A stretch of 11,032 nucleotides of DNA, taken from positions 1 through 11,032 of the forward strand of contig LXTK01000005.1 of the NCBI GenBank assembly GCA_001643475.1, given 5' to 3'. The notes under the pieces were generated by a model. It was not told the origin of the DNA. It ran no database searches and saw only the letters and a list, made by a program, of their open reading frames with translations. The DNA comes from Proteobacteria bacterium SPGG2. Its GTDB lineage: Bacteria > Pseudomonadota > Gammaproteobacteria > Acidiferrobacterales > SPGG2. Shown here piece after piece: positions 1-7,270 of the stretch (its first letter is position 1; each line of letters begins with the position of its first letter). The translations under genes were made by a program, and so were the position numbers.

Positions 1-1
1 T

Positions 2-910
2 ATCTACCTGGCCAATGATTTCGGCGAAGACGTGCTGTTTCTCAACCAACAGGGTCAGTCCTTTGCCGACGCCACACCGGAGTCGCTCAGGGGGGCGTTT
101 CTGCACGGCATGAGCGTCGGCTTTACCGACTTCAACGACGACACCATAGAGGACATCTACATCAGCAACATCGCCATGTTTTCCTTCGTCAGCAAGTACG
201 TTCGGCCCGGTCTCGAGACGTCCATCCTGACCAGCGGGAGGACCGTTCGGGACATGCGGATGATAGAGAACAATCTGTTCCTGGTCAGCGCAGGGGGCAC
301 CTATGTCGATCGGCATCATGAGTTGTTTGATCGCGGCGTCGACGGATACGGCTGGGCGTGGGACGCGGATTTCCTCGACTTCGATAATGATGGCAGGGAG
401 GACCTGTATCTCGTCAATGGCCGGGAACCGAACCAGACGTACGACCGTGAGCGAAACATCCTGTTCAAACAGTCCGATGGGCGTTTCTACGACGTATCAC
501 AGCGTAGCGGTGCAGATTTTCCAGCCAACAGCCGAGGGACGGCGTACGCGGACCTCGACGGCGACGGCGATCTGGACATCATCGTCAACAACTATCACGA
601 TGGTGCCGTGTTGCTGCGGAACAACCTGCAACGCAACCATTGGATCCATCTGAAACTCGAAGGAAGCGCCTCGAACCGCGATGCCATCGGCGCGCGGGTC
701 ACGCTGCATACCGCCCGCGGAGTCCAATCGCGAACCGTCCGGGGTGGCAGCGGGTTCCTGTCCCAGGACCCGTTCCTGGTGCATTTCGGTCTGGGCCAGT
801 CCCGGACCATCGAGAAGATCGAGATCCGCTGGCCGAGCGGACGCAGACAGACGCTCACATCCGCTACAATCGACCAGGTGGTTCACATCGTGGAGCCCAC
901 CGAGGAGTAA
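2..910 (+). CDS. FG-GAP/VCBS-repeat protein with ASPIC/UnbV domain (CRTAC1-like), 5' end missing
   Basis: The reading frame is open from base 2, so the start lies outside the window; a GTG at 32 is internal because the codons before it already read as a repeat strand (IYLANDFGED). Acidic calcium-binding loops of FG-GAP/VCBS beta-propeller repeats occur near 125-154 (DFNDDTIED), 370-405 (DFDNDGRED) and 551-577 (DLDGDGDLD). The last ~85 residues (about 640-880) match an ASPIC/UnbV domain: the NHWIHLKLEG strand, an AIGARVTL segment, a GGSGFLSQDP segment and a closing IRWPSGRRQ strand. Such proteins are usually exported and may bind ligands or surfaces; the specific function is unknown. Strong G/C-ending codon use sets this gene and the start of the next apart from everything after ~1150. 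The stop is followed by 35 nt and a new gene. Confidence 0.85.
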   Translation: MYLANDFGEDVLFLNQQGQSFADATPESLRGAFLHGMSVGFTDFNDDTIEDIYISNIAMFSFVSKYVRPGLETSILTSGRTVRDMRMIENNLFLVSAGGTYVDRHHELFDRGVDGYGWAWDADFLDFDNDGREDLYLVNGREPNQTYDRERNILFKQSDGRFYDVSQRSGADFPANSRGTAYADLDGDGDLDIIVNNYHDGAVLLRNNLQRNHWIHLKLEGSASNRDAIGARVTLHTARGVQSRTVRGGSGFLSQDPFLVHFGLGQSRTIEKIEIRWPSGRRQTLTSATIDQVVHIVEPTEE

Positions 911-934
911 CCTCGTAGCTTTGTTGACCGTGAT

Positions 935-940
935 GGGAGG
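935..940 (+). promoter_or_regulatory. Shine-Dalgarno sequence GGGAGG
   Basis: A strong purine-rich site lies 5 nt before the ATG at 946 and fixes the start of the membrane-protein segment. It belongs to the high-GC left part of the window, so it tells nothing about how the lpdA segment is naturally translated. Confidence 0.7.
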
Positions 941-945
941 ACCCG

Positions 946-2010
946 ATGAAGCGGAAGCGATTCTTCTCCTCCAGCGCAATTCTCGGCAGCATCATCGTGT
1001 TGCTGGGGGTCCTGCTGACGCTGGACAACATGGAACTGCTGGACTTCGAGTTCTTCCAGTTGTGGCCGGTGCTGGTGGTGGTGTGGGGCTTGTCGATGAT
1101 CGTGCGCCGCGGCGGAACACTGCACAAGCTCATCGGCGGGATCATCGGCCTGGAGATGGCATGCGTCTACTATGAGCTCGGATCCAGCGTAACGGTGGTC
1201 GAGCTGATGGATTCACTCATGCCCGGCGTCGATAAGGATATCGTTAGGCCATTGCATAAACGCATCGCCAGGCAATACGAAAACATCTTTTTGAGCACCA
1301 AAGTAACCGGTATAAAGTCACAAAAAGACGGTTTAATGGTTTCTTATGAGGGCACCAAAGCACCGGCGTCGGAATTATTCGATCGCGTTTTGGTTGCAGT
1401 CGGTAGATCTCCTAATGGCAAAGTAATCGGTGCCGAGAATGCCGGCGTGCAAGTAGATGAGCGCGGCTTTATTCCTGTCGACAAACAGCAATGTACCAAT
1501 GTTCCCCATATCTTCGCCATCGGCGACATAGTGGAAGGTCCGATGCTTGCGCATAAAGCCACACACGAAGGTAAGGTTGCGGCCGAGGTTGCCGCCGGCA
1601 TGAAAAGTGCATTCGATGCACAAGTCATTCCATCTGTTGCCTATACCGACCCGGAAGTCGCGTGGATAGGCACCACCGAATCCGAAGCCAAAGAGAAGAA
1701 ACTCAACTACGGCAAGGGTGTATTCCCCTGGGCCGCGAGTGGGCGCGCGCTTGGTCTTGGGCGTGATGAGGGAATGACCAAATTGTTATTCGATGAAGAT
1801 AGCGGGCGTGTTATTGGTGCGGGGATCGTGGGTCCCAATGCCGGTGATTTGATCGCCGAGGTTGCGCTTGCGATCGAGACCGGCTGCGATGCTCAAGACA
1901 TAGGACTTACCATTCACCCGCACCCGACGCTTTCCGAGAGCATTGCCTTTGCCGCCGAAGCGTTTGAAGGTACGATCACAGATCTCTATATGCCACGTAA
2001 GAAGAAATAA
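946..2010 (+). CDS. lpdA: Chimeric ORF: LiaI/LiaF-like membrane segment joined to C-terminal dihydrolipoamide dehydrogenase
   Basis: This 354-residue frame has two unrelated parts. Residues 1 to ~63 form a small membrane protein of the LiaI/LiaF-like (DUF5668) kind: a basic N-terminus, a hydrophobic helix at ~10-26, the LDNMELLDF turn, and a second helix at ~38-53 ending in RR. From GGIIGLEMA (64-72) onward it is dihydrolipoamide dehydrogenase (E3): NAD-binding segment, an AIGD motif (191-194) that normally contacts FAD, and the C-terminal interface domain with H326 and E331 of HPHPTLSE, the catalytic pair. About 180 N-terminal residues of E3 are absent, including the FAD dinucleotide fold and the CxxxxC redox disulfide, so the product as written could not work as E3. 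By hand count, 64 of codons 1-70 end in G or C, against 41 of codons 71-140. I favour an assembly chimera over a true fusion. The lpdA part is certain; the joined gene is not. Confidence 0.8.
   Translation: MKRKRFFSSSAILGSIIVLLGVLLTLDNMELLDFEFFQLWPVLVVVWGLSMIVRRGGTLHKLIGGIIGLEMACVYYELGSSVTVVELMDSLMPGVDKDIVRPLHKRIARQYENIFLSTKVTGIKSQKDGLMVSYEGTKAPASELFDRVLVAVGRSPNGKVIGAENAGVQVDERGFIPVDKQQCTNVPHIFAIGDIVEGPMLAHKATHEGKVAAEVAAGMKSAFDAQVIPSVAYTDPEVAWIGTTESEAKEKKLNYGKGVFPWAASGRALGLGRDEGMTKLLFDEDSGRVIGAGIVGPNAGDLIAEVALAIETGCDAQDIGLTIHPHPTLSESIAFAAEAFEGTITDLYMPRKKK
1129..1165 (+). other. Probable chimeric junction
   Basis: Codon use changes abruptly here, and the encoded family changes from a membrane protein to an E3 NAD-binding domain. 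The Gly/Ile-rich codons for IGGIIGL suit both a small membrane helix and the E3 GGGIIGLE motif, so a short near-identical stretch could have bridged two sequences. The exact join cannot be placed from one sequence. Confidence 0.7.
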
Positions 2011-2027
2011 TACGGGTGTGTGTTTAA

Positions 2028-2795
2028 ATGACGCTAGCCTTAAACTACACGGAGTATGGGGCTGGACCGCCGATCGTAATCCTGCATGGCCTGTTCGGAT
2101 CCGCTAGAAATTGGCACGCGATTACCAAACAGCTCGAATCGACTCACCGTGTGTATGCTCTAGATCTGCGTAACCACGGCAGTTCGCCGTGGCACGATTC
2201 GATGACCTATCACGACCTGGCCGATGATGTACGAGGTTTTATTGAACAACACAACCTAGAGCAGGCAGTCGTCATTGGTCACAGCATGGGTGGCAAGACC
2301 GCGATGTTGCTCGCACTACAACATCAGGAACTAGTCGGTACATTGATTGTTGTCGATGTTGCGCCGATACCTTATCAACATAGCTTCATCCAGTACGTGC
2401 AAGCGATGCAGGGTCTGAACCTCAGTGGGCTTAGTCGGCGCGACGACGCCGATGGGGCCCTGAGCACTGGGGTGCCGGAGCCGGACGTGCGTATGTTTTT
2501 GCTACAAAACCTGGTTTACAAAAACAAGCGCTTCGACTGGCGCATCAATCTGCCAGCGCTGTCGGCGAATATGGCGGAGATCACAGGTTTTCCCAAGGAG
2601 GTCATGAATCGCGTCTATTTTGGTAAGACGCTAGTGATAAGTGGCGGCCAGTCGATCTATGTGCAACCCGAGCATCACCGCATAATCTATGCGCTTTTTC
2701 CTAACGCCGGTATCACGGTAATCCCCAACGCGGGGCACTGGGTGCACGCCGACCAACCGGCGGCACTAGTCGGGGCGATACGCGCTATTCTTTAG
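2028..2795 (+). CDS. Alpha/beta hydrolase, YbfF/ABHD11-like
   Basis: A 255-residue, single-domain alpha/beta hydrolase without signal peptide, so probably cytoplasmic. Visible motifs are the oxyanion-hole segment LHGLFGS (19-25), the DLRNHGSS segment (46-53), the nucleophile elbow GHSMGGK with Ser86, a probable catalytic Asp110 in VVDVAP (the acid position of YbfF), and His237 in PNAGHWVHAD. The elbow continuation KTAMLLALQ and the NAGHWVHAD-x-P ending closely resemble my recollection of human ABHD11 and E. coli YbfF. YbfF hydrolyses short acyl esters and acyl-CoA thioesters in vitro; ABHD11 is a mitochondrial protein needed for functional lipoylation of 2-oxoglutarate dehydrogenase. The gene starts 17 nt after lpdA and ends 75 nt before lipA, all on one strand, so co-transcription is likely. 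The RBS is weak. The family call is firm; the substrate is unknown. Confidence 0.9.
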   Translation: MTLALNYTEYGAGPPIVILHGLFGSARNWHAITKQLESTHRVYALDLRNHGSSPWHDSMTYHDLADDVRGFIEQHNLEQAVVIGHSMGGKTAMLLALQHQELVGTLIVVDVAPIPYQHSFIQYVQAMQGLNLSGLSRRDDADGALSTGVPEPDVRMFLLQNLVYKNKRFDWRINLPALSANMAEITGFPKEVMNRVYFGKTLVISGGQSIYVQPEHHRIIYALFPNAGITVIPNAGHWVHADQPAALVGAIRAIL

Positions 2796-2870
2796 ATAGG
2801 GATGTAAGTGTGGCGTGATATGCTTGGGGGTGGGATAACGGTTGAAGCTTGATTGTTGAGAAAATCTAAT

Positions 2871-3830
2871 ATGTCGGAAATCGAACCAAGATCACGACCG
2901 GCGGGGCATGAACCCCAAAGGGGTGCCGCAAAAACAGCGCGCATACCGATAAAGATCATACCGCGCACGGAAAGGCTTCCTAAGCCGCCGTGGATACGGG
3001 TGAAGCTTCCTACCGGCCCGAGTGTGCAACGTATTAAGCACATGTTGCGCGAGAACAGTCTGCATACGGTGTGTGAGGAGGCGTCGTGTCCGAATCTAGC
3101 CGAATGTTTTGGCCACGGTACCGCCACCTTTATGATTATGGGTGATCTTTGTACGCGCCGCTGTCCTTTCTGTGACGTTGCCCATGGTAGACCCTTGCCA
3201 CTAGATGTCGAAGAACCGCAAAAGCTTGCACAAACGGTCAACGCAATGGGTCTTCGCTATGTGGTCATCACTTCCGTCGATCGCGACGATCTACGTGATG
3301 GTGGTGCCGGTCATTTTGCCGAGTGTATACGCGCGGTACGTTCGCAAAATCCTGGTATTCGTATCGAGATACTGGTCCCCGACTTTCGCGGCCGCATGGA
3401 TCGTGCATTAGACACACTCGTTGCCGAACCGCCGGATGTTTTTAATCATAATTTGGAGACAGTACCCAGGCTCTACAAGCAAGCACGCCCCGGCGCAGAC
3501 TATGATTGGTCATTGAAACTCATTAAGCGCTTCAAGGAATTCCATCCTAGCATTCCAACTAAATCGGGTCTGATGCTCGGTTTAGGCGAAGAGTTAGATG
3601 AGGTGCGGCAGGTTATGCGGGACCTGCGCGATCATGACTGCGGTATGTTGACCCTGGGTCAGTATCTTGCGCCCAGTGTGCACCACTTGCCGGTCGAGCG
3701 TTATGTGACACCGGCCGAGTTCGAGGAGCTCGGAGATACAGCGCGAGAAATGGGATTCTCCCATGTGGCGAGTGGTCCGCTGGTACGCTCTTCTTATCAT
3801 GCCGACCAACAGGCGGCGAATGTGATCTGA
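2871..3830 (+). CDS. lipA: Lipoyl synthase (radical SAM)
   Basis: LipA inserts two sulfurs at C6 and C8 of protein-bound octanoyl chains, making lipoyl cofactors on E2 subunits and GcvH; it is cytoplasmic. From the ATG at 2871 the protein has 319 residues. Auxiliary [4Fe-4S] ligands are C68, C73 and C79 ([12 protein letters not shown]); radical-SAM ligands are C94, C98 and C101 (CTRRCPFC). The C-terminal RSSYHA holds the serine ligand of the auxiliary cluster (S307 or S308). The cysteine numbers equal those I recall for E. coli LipA, which supports this ATG over an in-frame TTG at 2853. Other family blocks are [25 protein letters not shown] and [11 protein letters not shown]. It is the last gene of the rightward block and meets the convergent transhydrogenase gene with 5 nt between stops. 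No lipB, the common partner, is visible in the window. Confidence 0.97.
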   Translation: MSEIEPRSRPAGHEPQRGAAKTARIPIKIIPRTERLPKPPWIRVKLPTGPSVQRIKHMLRENSLHTVCEEASCPNLAECFGHGTATFMIMGDLCTRRCPFCDVAHGRPLPLDVEEPQKLAQTVNAMGLRYVVITSVDRDDLRDGGAGHFAECIRAVRSQNPGIRIEILVPDFRGRMDRALDTLVAEPPDVFNHNLETVPRLYKQARPGADYDWSLKLIKRFKEFHPSIPTKSGLMLGLGEELDEVRQVMRDLRDHDCGMLTLGQYLAPSVHHLPVERYVTPAEFEELGDTAREMGFSHVASGPLVRSSYHADQQAANVI

Positions 3831-3835
3831 TTCAG

Positions 3836-5143
3836 TTACCAGTACGTCACCGCGTGCTCGAAAATCTTTTCGATATCCTGCTGTGAAGTGTCTCTCGGCG
3901 AATTGCCAATGGCACGGCGTTGGCGCACGACGGACTCTGCCAGCGCCGCGGCATCATCACGTGTAAGCCCAACCCCGCCGATGCCATTGGGCATCCCGGT
4001 TGCTTGCATCAATCCAATGATGCGCTCGGCGACGACCTCGCCGGCATCTTCGGGGGTGGCGTCGCGTACATCGGCGCCCAAACATTGTGCCGCCTCCAGG
4101 TGACGTTCGGGCGCAGCCGGGGCGGTGAAGCGGAACACCGATGGCGAGTTCACGATTACACTGACCCCGTGGGGGACGAACACCCCTTCTCCCGGGTAGT
4201 CCTTTGGCCTGAAATCACGTATCAGGTGTGAGACGCCATAGGAAAGCGCGTGCGGAAGGTGGGTACCGCTGTTTCCGAACGCCATACCCGCAAGGGTTGC
4301 CGCCCAGCTTAGGTTGTCGCGCGCCTCCCGATCCGAGGCGTCTACTACCGCTCGTTCCAAATACTGTCCGGCGATGCGCAACGCCTCGCGCGCGTGCAAA
4401 TCACTCCACGGGTTGGCCCCTTGAAGCATGGCTCGCGCCCCCGGCTTTTCTACTTTTACCCAGCGCGTGTAGGCGCGCGCGGTGTAGCACTCGATGGCGT
4501 GGCTCAATAGGTCCAAGCCCGTGGACGCCACCACCATCGGTGCCAGCGTGTCGGTGCAGGCGGGATCGATGATGGCCTCAAGCGGCAGAAGGTAGCAGCT
4601 GGCAAGCACGAATTTGGCATTGAGGGACTCGAAGCGGATTACGGCTAGCCCGGTTGCCTCGGATCCGGTGCCACAGCTGGTTGGACAAGCGATGTGCGGC
4701 TTCACCGGTCCCGGTACCGGTTGGCCACCCCCCACCGGTGGTGCGAAGTAGGTCGGGAAGTCCGCCGGGTACTGCGCGTAGACCATCGCTCCCTTGGCGG
4801 TGTCGATCACGGATCCGCCGCCCACCGAAACGATGCCATCAAAGTTGCCCTCTTTGAGAAAGTCAGCCGCCGCCAATACCGAGCCGTCTGTCGGTTCGAT
4901 CCGCACCTCCGAGTAAACCCCGAAATCCACGCCGGCGTCGCTAAGGGCTTTACGTGCCCGCGCCAAGTGTTCGGAATCTGCGAGATAGGGGTCGGTGAAA
5001 AGCGCTGCCCGGCCGATCCCCCGGGAGCGCGCCCGTTCCCCCACCTCATTCAATACGCCGCGGCCGAAGGTTACCCGCGGCATTTCCACTGTGAAACCGT
5101 CGGCACCACCCTCGGTTGCCACGAAGTAATGACAGCAACCCAC
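3836..5143 (-). CDS. Hydroxyacid-oxoacid transhydrogenase (iron-containing alcohol dehydrogenase, ADHFE1-type)
   Basis: A 435-residue group III iron-dependent dehydrogenase. The nucleotide-binding GGGS is at 108-111, and the probable metal ligands are D211 and H215 (GLDLLSHAIE), H298 (HLPHALSY) and H325 (VPHGVSV). Features that recall human ADHFE1 rather than short-chain-alcohol enzymes are the N-terminal CC, VRIEPTD (VRVEPTD in human), the QGANPWSD insert (QGSNPISD), the AKDYP-like segment before VPHG, and FTAPAAPERHLEAAQCLGAD. ADHFE1 oxidises 4-hydroxybutyrate to succinate semialdehyde while reducing 2-oxoglutarate to D-2-hydroxyglutarate. The start is GTG at 5143, backed by GGAG 7 nt upstream. 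It is the last gene of the leftward set, 88 nt after the acyl-CoA ligase. Substrate is inferred from subfamily resemblance; another hydroxyacid is possible. By eye it is more GC-rich than lipA. Confidence 0.85.
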   Translation of the reverse strand: MGCCHYFVATEGGADGFTVEMPRVTFGRGVLNEVGERARSRGIGRAALFTDPYLADSEHLARARKALSDAGVDFGVYSEVRIEPTDGSVLAAADFLKEGNFDGIVSVGGGSVIDTAKGAMVYAQYPADFPTYFAPPVGGGQPVPGPVKPHIACPTSCGTGSEATGLAVIRFESLNAKFVLASCYLLPLEAIIDPACTDTLAPMVVASTGLDLLSHAIECYTARAYTRWVKVEKPGARAMLQGANPWSDLHAREALRIAGQYLERAVVDASDREARDNLSWAATLAGMAFGNSGTHLPHALSYGVSHLIRDFRPKDYPGEGVFVPHGVSVIVNSPSVFRFTAPAAPERHLEAAQCLGADVRDATPEDAGEVVAERIIGLMQATGMPNGIGGVGLTRDDAAALAESVVRQRRAIGNSPRDTSQQDIEKIFEHAVTYW

Positions 5144-5150
5144 TACTCTT

Positions 5151-5154
5151 CTCC
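5151..5154 (-). promoter_or_regulatory. Shine-Dalgarno GGAG for a GTG start
   Basis: Read on the minus strand, GGAG sits 7 nt before GTG at 5143. It decides the start of the transhydrogenase, which begins with GTG and has no well-placed ATG. Confidence 0.6.
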
Positions 5155-5167
5155 GCTGTTATGCTCG

Positions 5168-5189
5168 GGTCATGATGACCGACATCGGT
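5168..5189. promoter_or_regulatory. Overlapping inverted repeats, candidate operator
   Basis: GGTCA-TGA-TGACC (5168-5180) overlaps ACCGA-CA-TCGGT (5178-5189); adding the flanking bases lengthens the second arm to 7 with one mismatch (TGACCGA/TCGGTGA). The pair lies 25-46 nt upstream of the transhydrogenase start, in the 88-nt gap after the ligase gene. Short dyads of this size can be regulator sites, but they also arise by chance. No convincing -35/-10 pair accompanies them. Confidence 0.25.
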
Positions 5190-5231
5190 GACACTTTCCA
5201 CTCGTGAAATGTTGGCGAGATGGAGCTATGG

Positions 5232-6800
5232 CTATTTGGTTTTTGCCGCAGATTCGCGCCTTAAGATGTGCTTCTGGATTTTACCCACCGAAGTCCTGGG
5301 CAGTTCTTGTCGAAATTCGATCAGTTGTGGCACACGAAAACTCGCAAGTCTTGCCTGACACCAACCAATGATTTCCTCGGCACCGACCTGTTCACCTTCG
5401 CGCGCGACAACGACAGCCATTATTTTTTCATCGCGGATCTCATCGGGTACGCCGATGACCGCACAGTCAAATACCTTAGGGTGTTGCAGAATGACGGCCT
5501 CGACTTCAGTGGCGGCAACATTCTCACCAGCGCGCTTAATCATATCCTTGGCGCGATCCACAAAGTGAAAATAGCCATCGTCATCTTGCCGCGCGTTGTC
5601 ACCGGACCACAACCAACCCTGCCGTATGGTCTCCGCCGTCGCCTCGGGGTTTTTGAAATACCCTTTCATAAGGGTGCAACCGGGTTCGCCATGGACTACG
5701 ATCTGGCCGATCTCGCCGCGCTCAACGGACTGTCCGCCATCATCAACCAGGTCTACCTCATAGCCCATCACTGGAAATCCAACGGACATGTTGCGACGTT
5801 CGTAGTCGATTGGGTTCATAAGCGGCGGCCCCATGGTTTCGGTCATGCCCCATAGTTGCAGCAACGGTGCGTTGAAGCGCTGGTGCCATTCGCTTAGCTG
5901 CTCCTCCGTCACGCTCTGGGCAAAGATGACCACTCGCAGTCGATTATTTCGGTGTTGGTCTCGCGGTTCCTGCGCCAGCAACATACGCATAGGGGCGGCG
6001 AATAGACTTGCCACCGTGCATTGGTGCGAAATGCATTGTTCGAAATAACGACTAGCGCTGAAGCCGGCCATTAGCGCCATACTGGCGCCGGCGACAAGCG
6101 TGCTCATAGCCGAGTAATACTGGGCATTGCCATGAAACAACGGCAATACAACGAAGTGGCGATCCGACGGACTTAGACGTATGGCTTTGGCCACTGTTTC
6201 GCCTGCATAAACATAGTTGGCGTTGGTAACCATGACGCCCTTTGGGCGTGCGGTTGTCCCGGAGGTATAAAGAATCGCAACCTCATCAATAGGGCTGGGT
6301 TTGGCGTCGGGCGCCGCCGCCGGTTGCGCTGCCATTAATTCGTCGAAGGACTGATAGGCCGATTGTTTTTCTGAACGACCGCATAGAATCACGGCCTTGA
6401 TGCCGGCACAGTGCTGCCGTGCCTGTTCGGCCACATCTGCGTGATCAGAATCGGTGAATATCAGCCGACTCTCCGAGTGGTTGAGTAGGTACTCGAGCTC
6501 GGCCGCGGACGAGAGGGTGTTGGTTGGCATGATCACGGCGCCGATCTTGGCGGCTGCAAACCACAAGAACAGAAATTCTAAGCAATTCGGAAGATGCAAG
6601 TTCACCTTGTCGCCGCTGGCGATGCCAAGTGCGAGCAACAGGTTGGCGGCGCGATTTACGCGTTCATCGAATTGCGCGTAACTGAGTTGGACGACGTTGC
6701 TGGCCAGATCATCGAAGATGACGAACGTGCGGTCGGGGGTAGCGTGGGCTCGATGTTCTAGCAGATCACGGAGGGTGCGATCTCCGACAATGGTAGCCAT
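5232..6800 (-). CDS. Acyl-CoA ligase, AMP-binding (CaiC-like)
   Basis: A 522-residue member of the ANL superfamily: it activates a carboxylic acid to an acyl-adenylate with ATP, then transfers it to CoA. Core motifs in order are the P-loop LYTSGTTARPKGV (177-189), WGMTE (317-321), the D401 region in WSGDNARQDDDGY, FVDRAKDMIKRAGENV (413-428) with the hinge, and the C-terminal catalytic lysine K507 in PRTSVGKIQ. Length and motif wording (GDKVNLHLPNCLEF, DMIKRAGENV, PDEIRDEKIMA) resemble crotonobetaine/carnitine-CoA ligase CaiC and related medium-chain or aryl acid ligases, but no other cai gene is nearby, so the substrate is open. It begins 5 nt after the stop of the copper-chaperone gene, implying one transcript. 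A hydroxyacid substrate tied to the neighbouring transhydrogenase is only a guess. Confidence 0.9.
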   Translation of the reverse strand: MATIVGDRTLRDLLEHRAHATPDRTFVIFDDLASNVVQLSYAQFDERVNRAANLLLALGIASGDKVNLHLPNCLEFLFLWFAAAKIGAVIMPTNTLSSAAELEYLLNHSESRLIFTDSDHADVAEQARQHCAGIKAVILCGRSEKQSAYQSFDELMAAQPAAAPDAKPSPIDEVAILYTSGTTARPKGVMVTNANYVYAGETVAKAIRLSPSDRHFVVLPLFHGNAQYYSAMSTLVAGASMALMAGFSASRYFEQCISHQCTVASLFAAPMRMLLAQEPRDQHRNNRLRVVIFAQSVTEEQLSEWHQRFNAPLLQLWGMTETMGPPLMNPIDYERRNMSVGFPVMGYEVDLVDDGGQSVERGEIGQIVVHGEPGCTLMKGYFKNPEATAETIRQGWLWSGDNARQDDDGYFHFVDRAKDMIKRAGENVAATEVEAVILQHPKVFDCAVIGVPDEIRDEKIMAVVVAREGEQVGAEEIIGWCQARLASFRVPQLIEFRQELPRTSVGKIQKHILRRESAAKTK

Positions 6801-6805
6801 GTCTG

Positions 6806-7204
6806 CTAGTTAGAACCATGTCCGCCATGATCACTGGGTGGATCCTTGATCACAACTATTTCCAGCTCGATCTTTCCGGCCTTCTCAAACGTGAGGGGTA
6901 GCGGGAAATGTTTGCCCGCGATCAATGGTTTCTTCAATTCCATGAGCATGATGTGCAGGCCGCCCGGTGCCAGCACCAACGATGTACTTGGTTCTACATC
7001 AATTGCTTCGATTGGACGCATACGCAACACGCCATCGCTCATGGTGTGGCCGTGTAGTGAAACGCGCTTGGCAATCGGCGATGAGGCACCGGTTAGTCGG
7101 TTGACGCTTTTGCCCCGATTGGATATCTCCATATAGACCTCACCATTGCGCGCAACGTCGGGCAGTGCCAGCGACCACGGATGGGCGACACGGATGCTCC
7201 CCAC
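6806..7204 (-). CDS. PCu(A)C-family periplasmic copper chaperone (DUF461)
   Basis: PCu(A)C proteins bind Cu(I) in the periplasm and help metallate the CuA site of cytochrome c oxidase. The copper motif H-x10-M-x21-H-x-M is complete: H51, M62, H84 and M86, counting from the GTG at 7204. Family wording includes IRVAHPWS, RMRPIE and APGGLHIMLMELKKPL. The C-terminus adds a short His-rich tail (DHGGHG). GTG at 7204 is the first ordinary start codon, but it is probably not the real N-terminus: codons upstream in the same frame encode a good signal peptide (see 7205-7270). The stop is 5 nt from the acyl-CoA ligase ATG. No Sco or cytochrome oxidase gene is nearby. Confidence 0.88.
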   Translation of the reverse strand: MGSIRVAHPWSLALPDVARNGEVYMEISNRGKSVNRLTGASSPIAKRVSLHGHTMSDGVLRMRPIEAIDVEPSTSLVLAPGGLHIMLMELKKPLIAGKHFPLPLTFEKAGKIELEIVVIKDPPSDHGGHGSN

Positions 7205-7270
7205 TGTGTAATCCTGCGCCGTTGCGCTCGTCGTTACGACAACAAGTGCTAGTAGTGTGTAACCGATGCG
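7205..7270 (-). other. In-frame signal-peptide codons of the copper chaperone without a normal start
   Basis: Reading upstream from 7204 gives a hydrophobic stretch, RIGYTLLALVVVTTSATA then QDYTVGS, with an Ala-x-Ala cleavage site: just what a periplasmic PCu(A)C protein needs. In this frame a TAA lies at 7271-7273 and no ATG, GTG or TTG lies between it and 7204; the only near-start is ATC at 7265-7267. An ATG at 7287-7289 is one nucleotide out of frame. Either a rare start is used, or a single-base indel (natural or sequencing error) has hidden the true start. Confidence 0.65.

Noticed and set aside
497..979. Open frame of 160 codons on the minus strand under the FG-GAP/ASPIC gene
   Set aside because: Antisense shadow of a GC-rich coding region; no family resemblance, while the plus strand has clear domains.
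946..2010. A genuine new membrane-anchored dihydrolipoamide dehydrogenase
   Set aside because: The E3 half lacks the FAD fold and redox disulfide, and composition changes sharply at the join; a chimera explains both better.
2853..2870. Upstream TTG start for lipA
   Set aside because: ATG 2871 gives E. coli-like length and identical cysteine numbering; the TTG has no better RBS.
2792..3241. Open frame of 149 codons antisense to lipA
   Set aside because: Mirrors lipA codons; the plus strand holds the full cysteine motifs.
3858..3873. Inverted repeat TCGAAAA-TC-TTTTCGA near the convergent lipA/transhydrogenase ends
   Set aside because: The 2-nt loop, AT-rich stem and position inside coding sequence make it unlikely to be a terminator.
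4694..5191. Open frame of 165 codons on the plus strand across the transhydrogenase start
   Set aside because: Shadow of the minus-strand gene, with no recognisable motif or RBS.
5268..5855. Open frame of 195 codons antisense to the acyl-CoA ligase
   Set aside because: The minus strand contains all core ANL motifs here; the plus frame shows only reverse-complement composition.
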